A DNA stretch of 64,000 bases from Myroides odoratimimus. Lineage in GTDB: Bacteria > Bacteroidota > Bacteroidia > Flavobacteriales > Flavobacteriaceae. Shown here piece by piece: positions 8,573-17,100 of the stretch (positions within the stretch are counted from its first letter, which is position 1; the number at the start of each line of letters is the position of its first letter). The notes below the pieces were generated by a model. That model had not been told where the DNA came from, did no database searches, and saw nothing but the letters and a program-made list of their open reading frames with translations. The DNA is taken from the NCBI RefSeq assembly GCF_001485415.1, contig NZ_BCMQ01000006.1:124001-188000 (forward strand), given 5' to 3'. The position numbers were made by a program, and so were the translations under genes.

Positions 8573-9199
8573 ATGACAAAAAAAATATTAGTAATCAATG
8601 GGCATCCTGATCCAGAAAGTTATAATCAAGCACTTGCTACAGCTTATATAGAAGCACTTAAAGAAACTCCTCACACAGAAGTAAAATATTTAGCACTACA
8701 TTCATTAGATTTCAACCCTAATCTTGAACATGGATATAGAAAACGTACAGAACTAGAGCCTGATTTAATAAAAGCCTTAGATGATATTAAATGGAGTAAC
8801 CATATGGTATGGATACATCCTCTATGGTGGGTGGGGCTACCTGCTCTGATGAAAGGCTTTTTTGATAGAGCCTTCTTGCCTGGCATCACGTTTAACCATA
8901 TCTCTACTACAAAAACAATAGGCCTTTTAAAAGGCAGAACAGCTAGAATAATAACAACAGGTGGTGACCTTAGTCAAGAAATCTACACAACAGTTTTTAA
9001 TGATAGTGGTCTACTTCAACTCAAAACAGGTATTTTAGAATACTGTGGTGTGGAAGTAACAGATACAACTTTCATCGGGTTAATGAATAATTCATCATTA
9101 GAAGATCGTCAAAACTGGCTAGAGGAAGTCCAACACTACGCAATAATAGACTCTAAACCTCATAATGTCGATATACACACAAAAAACTTATCAAAATAA
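8573..9199 (+). CDS. NAD(P)H-dependent oxidoreductase, flavodoxin-like fold (KefF/NQO type)
   Basis: A 208-residue flavoprotein of the NAD(P)H:quinone oxidoreductase/KefF group, reducing quinones or similar electrophiles with two electrons via FMN/FAD. It opens with a flavodoxin-fold strand and flavin loop, KILVINGHPDPESYNQALA. The active-site motif HPLWWVGLPALMKGFFDRAFLPG is at about residues 81-103. It is soluble. It sits alone between the two tRNA-Met genes with its own -7 box. The physiological substrate is not visible; quinone or electrophile detoxification is the family's usual role. Confidence 0.88.
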   Translation: MTKKILVINGHPDPESYNQALATAYIEALKETPHTEVKYLALHSLDFNPNLEHGYRKRTELEPDLIKALDDIKWSNHMVWIHPLWWVGLPALMKGFFDRAFLPGITFNHISTTKTIGLLKGRTARIITTGGDLSQEIYTTVFNDSGLLQLKTGILEYCGVEVTDTTFIGLMNNSSLEDRQNWLEEVQHYAIIDSKPHNVDIHTKNLSK

Positions 9200-9264
9200 C
9201 AACCTTAAAAACAACGCATTAACCCATAAACTAAAATATTTTTAAAAATAAAAGCTTCTATCCC

Positions 9265-9294
9265 TTGCATCGTTACTATTTAGTAGTATATTTG
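9265..9294 (+). promoter_or_regulatory. Promoter of tRNA-fMet (TTG-N19-TATATTTG)
   Basis: TTG at 9265-9267 and TATATTTG at 9287-9294 with 19-nt spacing, the same layout as the tRNA-Met promoter at 8285. Confidence 0.75.
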
Positions 9295-9305
9295 CACCAC
9301 AATAT

Positions 9306-9378
9306 CGCGGGATAGAGCAGTAGGCAGCTCGTCGGGCTCATAACCCGAAGGTCACAGGTTCGAGTCCTGTTCCCGCTA
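9306..9378 (+). tRNA. Initiator tRNA-fMet (CAT)
   Basis: A 73-nt cloverleaf with anticodon CAT. Initiator hallmarks are visible: an unpaired first acceptor position (C1 opposite T) and three G-C pairs at the base of the anticodon stem (GGG CTCATAA CCC). The T loop TTCGAGT is normal. CCA is not encoded. It has its own promoter and terminator. Its charged form is the substrate of Fmt encoded at 4827. Confidence 0.95.
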
Positions 9379-9382
9379 CTAC

Positions 9383-9412
9383 CAAGGAGACTTAAATAAG
9401 TCTCCTTTTTTT
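9383..9412 (+). terminator. Rho-independent terminator after tRNA-fMet
   Basis: AAGGAGACTT / AAGTCTCCTT stem with a short loop, then eight T. Confidence 0.88.
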
Positions 9413-9492
9413 TATGCCTATTTTTTTACTTCCTCTTATCTAAATCAACTTCTCAATAATTTTATATTTTTACACTTTGATAAAAGATAAAG

Positions 9493-10188
9493 ATGAAATA
9501 TACTTCAGATACTTTCCCTGAATTAGTTACTCTTACGAATCCTAAATTAACTTTGTTGGTTCGCATTGTATTTCTACTTTTTACCACATTTTTATTAGTA
9601 TTATTATATCTTCTTCCTTTTGCTTTAATAAACGACTATACAGACAGTACAGAGTTTTATATACTTATAGGCATATATACTTTACTATTCACCTACGGCA
9701 TATATAAGTTCATTAAAGAGTATAAAAAGAAAAATACTACCGCCATACAGAAAATTATAGTCAATAAACTAGGAATACAATATCACAAACTCAATGGAGA
9801 AATAGAACACTTATCATATAAAGACCTCAACAAGTCTAAACAACTTTATACTAAAGATATTTTCACAAAAACAACAGGAGTCAATATAAGCAGTAAAACT
9901 TTGTTAAAAGTATTTTACAATCAGCAGGAACGTACTATATCTTTTCAGAACACCGATATTTTTTACACATACCTTTCTACTAATTCTAGAGAACTTAGAC
10001 AGCACTTCTTACAAGGAGTTACATTATACAGACCAGACTTAAAAATAGCTGATAGTGTATATAATGATTTTTTTATCAATCCTAACACCTTTGAATTTGA
10101 TAAAAAAGGGTACAAAAAAACAATGATTATCGCACTTATTATATCTCTAGTGATATTAGCTATTGTCTTTTTATCAATCAATGCTTAA
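9493..10188 (+). CDS. Hypothetical membrane protein
   Basis: I do not recognise this 231-residue protein. Two hydrophobic segments lie at about residues 22-48 and 54-72, and a third at the very C-terminus (about 211-230). The ~135 residues between form a hydrophilic, Lys/Thr-rich domain that could adopt a PH-like fold, as in small Bacteroidota envelope proteins. It is followed by a secreted unknown at 10231 with a 42-bp gap, so the two may share a transcript. Codon use matches the neighbours. Confidence 0.7.
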   Translation: MKYTSDTFPELVTLTNPKLTLLVRIVFLLFTTFLLVLLYLLPFALINDYTDSTEFYILIGIYTLLFTYGIYKFIKEYKKKNTTAIQKIIVNKLGIQYHKLNGEIEHLSYKDLNKSKQLYTKDIFTKTTGVNISSKTLLKVFYNQQERTISFQNTDIFYTYLSTNSRELRQHFLQGVTLYRPDLKIADSVYNDFFINPNTFEFDKKGYKKTMIIALIISLVILAIVFLSINA

Positions 10189-10230
10189 AACTGTATATTA
10201 ACCATAATTCAACAGAATCCATATTACAAT

Positions 10231-10863
10231 ATGAACAAAACTCTATTAATATTGGCATTTCTTTGTATTAACTTACATTCGATTGCTCAAATAAACCAAA
10301 GATTAAAACCTAAAGACCAAAAATTTAAAAATATAATTGAGGAACTAGGTAATCCACTAGAAGGAACACCTAAAATGATTATAAATTATATGGGCGATAA
10401 AACAGGGAGTTATTTGTGGTTCTTCAATGAGCGAAAAGCAATCAAATCAAGTTATTTTTCTAATAAGCCTACAGATATATTGTCTGGTATCTATATAGAA
10501 GACCATGGAGGAATATTAGAAAAAATTAAATTCAAAGACTACGCAGAAGGTTTATCACAGCCAGAATTTTTATGTGATTACTGTATTGTTACAGATATAG
10601 ATAAAGATGGTAAACCAGAATTTTACCTAACCTATTTTATGAATTCTGATGGTCTAGATGCAAAGCCGTTAAAAGTAATTGTATACACTGCTAAAGCGAA
10701 TAGTTATGAACTTTATAAATCTAAGGTTACAGCTTATATTCCTTATCAAGAAGAAGATAAATATCAGATAGAAGAAGACAGTAACTTCAAACAACTTCCC
10801 TCTACTATAAAGAAAAAAGCTTTAAATATCTTAGCTGAAGTCAAAAACAAAAACATATTATAA
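10231..10863 (+). CDS. Secreted hypothetical protein
   Basis: A 210-residue protein with a clear Sec signal peptide ending near ...INLHSIAQ (residue 20). The mature part contains DIDKDGKPEFYLTY around residue 124, a DxDxDG pattern of the kind found in EF-hand-like or VCBS/FG-GAP calcium loops. It resembles small Bacteroidota proteins annotated 'M949_RS01915 family surface polysaccharide biosynthesis protein', but I am not sure. No Type IX sorting domain is seen. Expected location is periplasm or outer surface. Confidence 0.65.
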   Translation: MNKTLLILAFLCINLHSIAQINQRLKPKDQKFKNIIEELGNPLEGTPKMIINYMGDKTGSYLWFFNERKAIKSSYFSNKPTDILSGIYIEDHGGILEKIKFKDYAEGLSQPEFLCDYCIVTDIDKDGKPEFYLTYFMNSDGLDAKPLKVIVYTAKANSYELYKSKVTAYIPYQEEDKYQIEEDSNFKQLPSTIKKKALNILAEVKNKNIL

Positions 10864-10866
10864 AAG

Positions 10867-10890
10867 AAAAGGCTGTCCATCAAGACAGCC
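10867..10890. terminator. Bidirectional terminator between convergent genes
   Basis: GGCTGTC/GACAGCC, a perfect 7-bp GC-rich stem with a 6-nt loop. On the minus strand it is followed by TTTTCTTTTA, so it serves mainly the gene ending at 10898. Confidence 0.75.
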
Positions 10891-10897
10891 TATAGTT

Positions 10898-11548
10898 TTA
10901 TTCATTATCCTCTTCTTCCTCGTCATCATCGTAAAAGTCAAACCACTCTGCATCTTCACTAAGAGACTTATCAGCGAACATATCTAATTGTTCAACAAAC
11001 TCAGTAGCTAAATAAAGGCGTTGTGTTTTCCCGATACTTTCTGACAAACGGTGTAAACGCGGTTCTAAGCGATTTCTAAGCTGAATATCTATATCATCTA
11101 TAATATACATCTTCAACTGATTTACGTCAAACCCTGCGCTTGCAAACATCTCGTTCAATCGATTAGCAGTACCTATCAAGATATCATTTCCTAATGAAAG
11201 TAGATTCTTATCTTCATCTAAATCTGTATAATCATGTACTCCATAGATTCTAAGGTCTGTATATCTACTATACTCTTCAAAGACTTCCATTAATCTCTCT
11301 ACCTCAAACTTATCTTTAACAACAATCAATACTCTTGTAGCGATCTCTCCTTCTACAGGTCTTTCAGTACGCTGTAGAGCTGCGATGATCATAGCTGTTG
11401 TTTTCCCCTGCTCTTTAGGTCCAAAAATAACTACATCTCTTCCACTTTTAATTGTTCCAAAAGTTTTCTTTTGAAGAGTTGTTGGTTCTAAAAGACCATT
11501 CTTACTTAAGTTCTCTTGTAAAGTACTATTTATCTTTTTTAATTTCAT
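10898..11548 (-). CDS. Single-domain DEAD-box-helicase-like protein with degenerate motifs
   Basis: A 216-residue protein equivalent to only the first RecA-like domain of a DEAD-box RNA helicase. It has a Q-motif-like LLEPTTLQKKTF at residues 19-30, a Walker A of the form GPKEQGKT (43-50), DDID (151-154) in place of DEAD, and ATE (181-183) where SAT is expected. The second helicase domain is absent, and the tail is strongly acidic (DDDEEEEDNE). It is unlikely to unwind RNA on its own. It lies 3 nt downstream of the NtrC-type regulator gene, so they are co-transcribed. Bacteroidota homologues carry the label 'DEAD/DEAH box helicase'. Confidence 0.78.
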   Translation of the reverse strand: MKLKKINSTLQENLSKNGLLEPTTLQKKTFGTIKSGRDVVIFGPKEQGKTTAMIIAALQRTERPVEGEIATRVLIVVKDKFEVERLMEVFEEYSRYTDLRIYGVHDYTDLDEDKNLLSLGNDILIGTANRLNEMFASAGFDVNQLKMYIIDDIDIQLRNRLEPRLHRLSESIGKTQRLYLATEFVEQLDMFADKSLSEDAEWFDFYDDDEEEEDNE

Positions 11549-11551
11549 ATT

Positions 11552-12724
11552 CTATTTATTTGCAAACATCTCGACATCTTGCTTCGAAACTTCCTTGCCT
11601 CCTAATATTATTAATCTTTCTATTACGTTTCTCAACTCACGGATATTACCAGTCCAATCATATTGTTGTAATAACTCGATAGCTTCACTACTAAATGCTT
11701 TTGGAGCTGTTCCTTGCTCTTTTGCTATTTGATTGACAAAATGCTCTGTCAGTAAAGGAATATCATCTCTACGGTCGTTTAATGCAGGCACTTTAATTAA
11801 AATAACTGCTAAGCGATGGTATAAGTCTTCTCTGAAGCGACCTTCAGCTATTTCTTTTCTAAGATCTTTATTCGTAGCCGCAATAACACGTACATCTACT
11901 TTCAAATCTTTTTCAGCTCCCACACGTGTGATCACATTCTCTTGTAATGCTCGAAGTACCTTTGCTTGAGCAGACAGACTCATATCCCCTATTTCATCTA
12001 GAAATATAGTTCCGTGATTAGCTTGTTCAAACTTACCTGGTCTATCTTTTACAGCAGAAGTAAAAGCTCCTTTTACATGACCGAATAATTCACTCTCTAT
12101 CAATTCTGAAGGTATAGCTGCACAATTCACCTCTACCAACATATTTTGAGCACGATTACTTTGTAAATGTATCTGATGAGCCACTAATTCTTTTCCAGTA
12201 CCATTAGGTCCAGTTATCAATACTCTTGCTTCTGTAGGAGCTACTTTTTCGATAATATCTTTTATCTGACTGATAGGTTCACTATTTCCTATCATCTCGT
12301 ATTTCTTCCCTACCTTTTTCTTTAAGATTGTATTCTCTACTACTAGCTTACTAGTATCTAAAGCATTTCTAACTGTAGTTAATAACCTATTTAGATCAGG
12401 TGGTTTTGAGATATAGTCAAAAGCACCTAGACGCATTGTGTTTACAGCAGTCTCTAAATCTCCATGCCCAGATATCATTACAAATACTGTATCTGGCTTT
12501 ATCTTTTTAGCTGCCACTAACAGTTCCTCACCGTCCATTTTAGGCATCTTGATATCCGAGATTACTAAATCATAATCTTCACCTGTTATCTTTTGTAATG
12601 CCTCCTCTCCATTCTCAGCAGCGTCTACTACATAGTCAGAAGACTCTTCTTCTAGAATCTTTACTAACACTCTACGAATAGCAGCTTCATCTTCTACTAT
12701 TAATATTTTAGATGTTTTCCCCAT
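11552..12724 (-). CDS. NtrC-type sigma-54 response regulator without HTH domain
   Basis: A 390-residue two-domain protein. A receiver domain (residues ~5-120) has the phosphoacceptor Asp57 in LVISDIKMPKMDG. An AAA+ sigma-54 activator domain (~140-370) has Walker A GPNGTGKE, the sigma-54 contact loop GAFTSA and the box LDEIGDMSLSAQAK. It stops at ...VIERLIILGG plus ~15 residues, where NtrC proteins usually continue into a Fis-type helix-turn-helix. So it has activator machinery but no visible DNA-binding domain. No cognate histidine kinase is adjacent. It precedes the DEAD-like gene by 3 nt. Confidence 0.92.
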   Translation of the reverse strand: MGKTSKILIVEDEAAIRRVLVKILEEESSDYVVDAAENGEEALQKITGEDYDLVISDIKMPKMDGEELLVAAKKIKPDTVFVMISGHGDLETAVNTMRLGAFDYISKPPDLNRLLTTVRNALDTSKLVVENTILKKKVGKKYEMIGNSEPISQIKDIIEKVAPTEARVLITGPNGTGKELVAHQIHLQSNRAQNMLVEVNCAAIPSELIESELFGHVKGAFTSAVKDRPGKFEQANHGTIFLDEIGDMSLSAQAKVLRALQENVITRVGAEKDLKVDVRVIAATNKDLRKEIAEGRFREDLYHRLAVILIKVPALNDRRDDIPLLTEHFVNQIAKEQGTAPKAFSSEAIELLQQYDWTGNIRELRNVIERLIILGGKEVSKQDVEMFANK

Positions 12725-12752
12725 ATATTATAATTCAAAACAATTTATAACA

Positions 12753-14066
12753 CTAGTATTTAAGCCACTTATAAAGCTCTTTCCATGAAGGTCTCTTTCC
12801 GTACATTAACACTCCAATACGATATATCTTAGCCGCTATCCATACTACTAGTATAAAGGTAAGAAATAGAATAATAATTGACACTATAACTTCCCATAAA
12901 GGTACACCGAAAGGTATTCTCATCAGCATAACAATCGGAGATGTAAATGGAATCATAGAAAACACAGTAGCTACTGTCCCATGAGGATCCTTCATTACAG
13001 TAAAGAAACCAATATACACACCTAACATTAAAGGCAATAAAATAGGTAATAAAAACTGTTGAGTATCTGTTTCGTTATCTACAGCAGCTCCTATAGCTGC
13101 ATATAATGAACTATATAAAAAATAACCTCCGATAAAGAAAATGATGAAATAGATAAACAGAGAAATCAAAGGCAAACTTAATATCTCACTCACATAGTTC
13201 TGTACATCGAACATTATTTCATTCGAAATCATCCCATTAGCAGCTTGCATAGCTTCAGCACTTCCTGCTCCAGGCATAGCATTGATGCCTAATATACTAC
13301 TTGCTACACCTAATAAAATGGCTCCTACTACTCCCCAGATAAGGAATTGTAGCAACCCAGCCATAGATGTTCCTACTATTTTCCCCATCATCAACTGAAA
13401 AGGTTTTACAGATGAGATGATAATTTCTATAATACGGTTTGTCTTTTCTTCTATCACAGAACGCATCACCATATTTCCATAGATAATAATAAACATCATG
13501 ATAAAGTATCCAAATAACCCACCAATAATAATCTTAATTTCATTAAGACCTTTTACAGTAGCTTCTCCATCTGCTTTCACTAACTTTAAGTTTACATCAG
13601 CCTTAGCTTTATCTATCACAGAAATATCGATTCCACTTTGTTCTAAATTGACATGAGTTATCTTATCTCCTAACAATAACTCTACTTTGCTAACAAAACT
13701 TAGACTAGGGCTTTCATTAGAAATATAAGTTACACTCTCTTGATAATCTCCAATATTATCAGACTTTGGAACATACACTATCCCTTCGTACTTTTCCTCT
13801 TTCACTCCCTCTTTAAGAATATCTAAATCAACTGCCGATAGATCTTGATATTCAAAAGCTTCATTGCTTTCAAACTGAGTTACAAATAATCCACTCTCAT
13901 CGTGAATAGCTATTTTCTTTACCTCCCCTTTCATACTGCTCAGATAAGCAATAAACACAGTTAGTAAAACAAAAAATATAGGACTTACGAAAGTCATTAC
14001 GATAAAGGACTTATTGCGCACTTTAGCAATGAACTCTCTTTTTATTATTAATGGTAGTATATTCAT
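12753..14066 (-). CDS. ABC-2 type exporter permease (NatB-like)
   Basis: The membrane part of an ABC-2 exporter, 437 residues. One TM segment lies near residues 20-42, then a ~135-residue extracytoplasmic domain, then five further TM segments between about 180 and 420. This architecture is that of NatB/YhaP Na+-efflux-type permeases. It follows its ATPase gene directly, with a 1-nt gap. A likely role is drug, Na+ or lipid-type export; the substrate is unknown. Confidence 0.88.
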   Translation of the reverse strand: MNILPLIIKREFIAKVRNKSFIVMTFVSPIFFVLLTVFIAYLSSMKGEVKKIAIHDESGLFVTQFESNEAFEYQDLSAVDLDILKEGVKEEKYEGIVYVPKSDNIGDYQESVTYISNESPSLSFVSKVELLLGDKITHVNLEQSGIDISVIDKAKADVNLKLVKADGEATVKGLNEIKIIIGGLFGYFIMMFIIIYGNMVMRSVIEEKTNRIIEIIISSVKPFQLMMGKIVGTSMAGLLQFLIWGVVGAILLGVASSILGINAMPGAGSAEAMQAANGMISNEIMFDVQNYVSEILSLPLISLFIYFIIFFIGGYFLYSSLYAAIGAAVDNETDTQQFLLPILLPLMLGVYIGFFTVMKDPHGTVATVFSMIPFTSPIVMLMRIPFGVPLWEVIVSIIILFLTFILVVWIAAKIYRIGVLMYGKRPSWKELYKWLKY

Positions 14067-14067
14067 A

Positions 14068-14988
14068 TTACTTACTTACAGATTGAATAAAAATATCGTT
14101 TACAGTTGGTAATTTTTCTACGAAGTGAGTTACCTGTCCATTCACTGACAATATATTTAATAACTCATTAGGCATTTTTGTACCTAAGTCCACTTCTAAC
14201 TGTACTTCGTTATTCAGTGATTTAAAACGAGTACTCTCAAACTTAAACTTATCACTCAATTCTAAAAACAAACGCTCGATATTATCACTTAATACCCCTA
14301 CTTGATATAAGTTAGTTCTGTGTTCTCTTTTCACATCTACTAACTTACCTTCTATTAGTTTATTGGATTTATTAATCAATGCAATATAGTCACACATCTC
14401 TTCCACACTTTCCATACGGTGAGTAGAGAATATGATAGTAGTACCTTTTTCTTTTAACTCTAGGATTTCATCTTTTATGATATTTGCATTAACTGGGTCA
14501 AATCCCGAAAATGGCTCATCTAAAATTAAAAGTTTAGGCTCGTGTAACACAGTTACTACAAATTGTATCTTCTGAGCCATCCCTTTTGACAGCTCTTGAA
14601 TCTTTTTATTCCACCATCCCTTGATATCAAGTTTATCAAACCAATAATCTAATTGACGTTTAGCTTCAGCTTTAGACAATCCTTTTAGTTGAGCTAAGTA
14701 CATAGCCTGCTCTCCTACTTTCATCGTTTTATACAGACCTCTTTCTTCAGGCATATAGCCTATATCTTGAATATGTCTTGGACTTAGAGGTTCTCCATCT
14801 AGTAAGATTTGTCCTGAGTCGGGATAAGTGATTTGATTTATTATACGGATTAAAGAAGTTTTACCTGCACCATTAGGTCCTAAAAGACCATAGATTGTAC
14901 CCTTAGGTACAGTGAGAGATACTTTATTTAATGCTGTTTTATCAGAATATGTCTTTACCACATCCTTTACTTCTAATATAGATTGCAT
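14068..14988 (-). CDS. ABC transporter ATP-binding protein (NatA-like)
   Basis: The ATPase of the exporter encoded with the permease at 12753. It has Walker A GLLGPNGAGKTS near residue 37, the signature motif in ELSKGMAQKIQ near residue 140, Walker B LLILDEPFSGFDP and the switch His in FSTHRM. The C-terminal ~80-residue extension is the DUF4162-like tail common in NatA-type proteins. I start at the ATG ending at 14988 (MQSILEVKDVV); a second in-frame ATG four codons upstream (15000) is possible. Confidence 0.93.
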   Translation of the reverse strand: MQSILEVKDVVKTYSDKTALNKVSLTVPKGTIYGLLGPNGAGKTSLIRIINQITYPDSGQILLDGEPLSPRHIQDIGYMPEERGLYKTMKVGEQAMYLAQLKGLSKAEAKRQLDYWFDKLDIKGWWNKKIQELSKGMAQKIQFVVTVLHEPKLLILDEPFSGFDPVNANIIKDEILELKEKGTTIIFSTHRMESVEEMCDYIALINKSNKLIEGKLVDVKREHRTNLYQVGVLSDNIERLFLELSDKFKFESTRFKSLNNEVQLEVDLGTKMPNELLNILSVNGQVTHFVEKLPTVNDIFIQSVSK

Positions 14989-15069
14989 CGGTGAATTCAA
15001 TTAATTTCTGTAAAAATAAGTAAATATTTGAAAACGGGAGAATGAGGACAGTTATTTTCGGTAGGGCAT

Positions 15070-15106
15070 AAAAAAACCCAACCTTATTTGGATAAATAAG
15101 GTTGGG
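15070..15106 (-). terminator. Rho-independent terminator of the grpE-dnaJ operon
   Basis: CCCAACCTTATTT at 15077-15089 pairs perfectly with 15094-15106 (13 bp, 4-nt loop). On the minus strand it is followed by TTTTTTTATG, so it ends transcription coming from dnaJ. Confidence 0.88.
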
Positions 15107-15174
15107 AAAAATTGCTATGAAAAAGAAAATCCACTGTTTAATAAGTGTCCTACAAATGTATAACTTATTTTCAA

Positions 15175-16299
15175 TCAAGAAAACATTTCTTTCACTTTTT
15201 CAAAAAAAGATTTGTCATTTTTAGTCGGACTTGGCTTAAAGTTTTGATCCTCAAGCATTTGTTCAAAGAATTCTTTTTGCTCTTTGTTCAACTTTTTAGG
15301 TGTCCATACGTTAATATGTACTAACAAATCACCATTTCCGTAACTATTTAAGCTTGGTAACCCCTTACCTTTTAGGCGTAAAATCTTACCAGACTGAATT
15401 CCTTCTTCTAATTTGATACGTACACGTCCTGTTACCGAATCAATTTCTTTACTTCCTCCAAGAGCTGCTTCTGCAAAACTTATGTATAAATCATAATGAA
15501 GATTATCTCCTTCACGTTGTAATGTATCGTGTTCTAATTCTTCTATTACTACTAATAAGTCTCCTGGTATACTATTCTTTCCTGGTGCTTCATTTCCTTT
15601 TCCAGATACCTTCAGTTGCATACCATCTGCTACACCTGCAGGTATTTTGATTGATACAGTCTCATCACTTACGATCATACCATCATTATCAGCTCCAGCA
15701 GGTTTGTGATCCATTACTTGACCACTTCCTTGACAGCTATTACAAGGAGAAGCTGTTTGCATACGTCCAAACACAGTATTAGCTACTCGCATTACCTGTC
15801 CTGTACCATTACAGGTAGGACACGTTTTATAAGTAACCCCGTCTGCTTGAACTTTGCGTTTTACTTTTATTTTTTTCTCTACTCCATTAGCGATATCTTC
15901 TAAAGTCAACTTCACTTTTATACGTAAGCTAGTTCCTTTCACTCTGCGCTGACCGCCGCCACCTCCGCCGAAGCCACCAAAGCCTCCGCCTCCGAATGCA
16001 CTACCAAAGATGTCTCCAAACTGACTGAAAATATCATCCATATTCATGTGACCACCTCCGCCGAAGCCACCTCCGCCTTCGAATGCAGCATGTCCATATT
16101 GGTCATATCTCGCTTTCTTATCCGCATCACTTAATACTTCATAAGCCTCAGCTGCTTCTTTGAACTTCTCTTCTGCTTCTTTATCTCCAGGATTCTTATC
16201 AGGGTGAAACTCAATTGCTTTCTTACGGTATGCTTTCTTTATAGCTGCAGCATCTGCACCTTTATCAATACCTAATATTTCGTAATAATCTTTTTTCAT
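15175..16299 (-). CDS. dnaJ: Chaperone DnaJ with reduced zinc-finger domain
   Basis: The J-domain co-chaperone of DnaK. The J domain covers residues 1-70 with HPD at 32-34, then a Gly/Phe-rich linker (~73-116), then the substrate-binding beta domains to 374. The zinc domain keeps only two CxxCxGxG motifs: CPTCNGTG (Cys160/163) and CNSCQGSG (Cys186/189). Canonical DnaJ has four. The regions where motifs 1 and 4 should be (before residue 158 and after ~195) have no Cys, so the zinc centre made by motifs 1+4 is missing while that of 2+3 is kept. grpE is 33 bp upstream in the same operon. Confidence 0.97.
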   Translation of the reverse strand: MKKDYYEILGIDKGADAAAIKKAYRKKAIEFHPDKNPGDKEAEEKFKEAAEAYEVLSDADKKARYDQYGHAAFEGGGGFGGGGHMNMDDIFSQFGDIFGSAFGGGGFGGFGGGGGGQRRVKGTSLRIKVKLTLEDIANGVEKKIKVKRKVQADGVTYKTCPTCNGTGQVMRVANTVFGRMQTASPCNSCQGSGQVMDHKPAGADNDGMIVSDETVSIKIPAGVADGMQLKVSGKGNEAPGKNSIPGDLLVVIEELEHDTLQREGDNLHYDLYISFAEAALGGSKEIDSVTGRVRIKLEEGIQSGKILRLKGKGLPSLNSYGNGDLLVHINVWTPKKLNKEQKEFFEQMLEDQNFKPSPTKNDKSFFEKVKEMFS

Positions 16300-16332
16300 C
16301 TTTACTGTCTTTTACTTCCTATTTTAGAAAGA

Positions 16333-16884
16333 TTACTGTCCTATAACTACTTTAGGGAAACGAATAACCTTCTCTCCTAGTTTATATCCTCTTTCTATAA
16401 CGTCTACCACTTTACCTTTCATCTCATCTCCTGCAGGAATTTGTGTCACAGCTTCTGACAAATCGGCATTAAAGTCATCTCCTACCTTTATCTCTACCTC
16501 TACTAACCCTTTGCTAGATAATGTATCTGTAAACTTAGTAGCGATTAACTTAATCCCTGTAAGATGATCACTCTCTCCATGTTTTTCTAATTCTATAATA
16601 GCACGGTTAAAATCATCTAACACAGGCAATAAAGATAACATCACACCTTCACTAGCAGTACTTAAAAGCTCTAAACGCTCTTTAGCAGTACGCTTTCTAA
16701 AGTTCTCAAATTCAGCAAACAAACGTAAATTTTTATCTTTTTCACTTGCTAATTGTTCAGCAAGTAATTCTTCTGCACTCTGCACTTCTTGCTCTACGTT
16801 CTCTTGTGTTTCAGCAGTATCTTGTACTACTTCTTGTTGAATTTCTTCTTGTTCTTTATTTATATCTTTATTTTCAGTACTCAT
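16333..16884 (-). CDS. grpE: Nucleotide exchange factor GrpE
   Basis: It releases ADP from DnaK. I start at MSTENKDINK (ATG ending at 16884, 183 residues); an upstream in-frame ATG at 16923 would add a short basic leader unlike known GrpE. The acidic coiled-coil N-terminus (about residues 10-60) leads into the FENFRKRTAKER dimer helix. The C-terminal beta domain ends in RGYKLGEKVIRFPKVVIG, the GrpE signature. It lies upstream of dnaJ. No CIRCE/HrcA operator is visible in front of it. Confidence 0.95.
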   Translation of the reverse strand: MSTENKDINKEQEEIQQEVVQDTAETQENVEQEVQSAEELLAEQLASEKDKNLRLFAEFENFRKRTAKERLELLSTASEGVMLSLLPVLDDFNRAIIELEKHGESDHLTGIKLIATKFTDTLSSKGLVEVEIKVGDDFNADLSEAVTQIPAGDEMKGKVVDVIERGYKLGEKVIRFPKVVIGQ

Positions 16885-17040
16885 GATTGTGTATTTATTA
16901 TTCTTATTAACTCTTAACTTCATAGCAAATCCTTTGCCAACTTAGTCAATCTGTCATTATGACATTTTCATTATTAAGCTATATTCGTGCTAATTACCTC
17001 ACTTATTCACTCAAAATAGCGATTTATATCACACTCCATA

Positions 17041-17063
17041 AAAAAAGGAAACTCTAGTTTCCT
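17041..17063 (-). terminator. Rho-independent terminator (minus strand)
   Basis: On the minus strand AGGAAAC-TAG-AGTTTCCT followed by a T run forms a hairpin about 40 nt after the SDR gene ending at 17101. Confidence 0.7.
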
Positions 17064-17100
17064 AAAGTTTCCTTCTATCGTTATCTACTGTACTTCTTCT

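Noticed and set aside
14942..15178. 78-residue frame on the minus strand between dnaJ and the ABC ATPase
   Set aside because: It runs across the dnaJ terminator and into the ATPase gene in another frame.
16885..16980. CIRCE element before grpE
   Set aside because: No TTAGCACTC-N9-GAGTGCTAA-like repeat is present.
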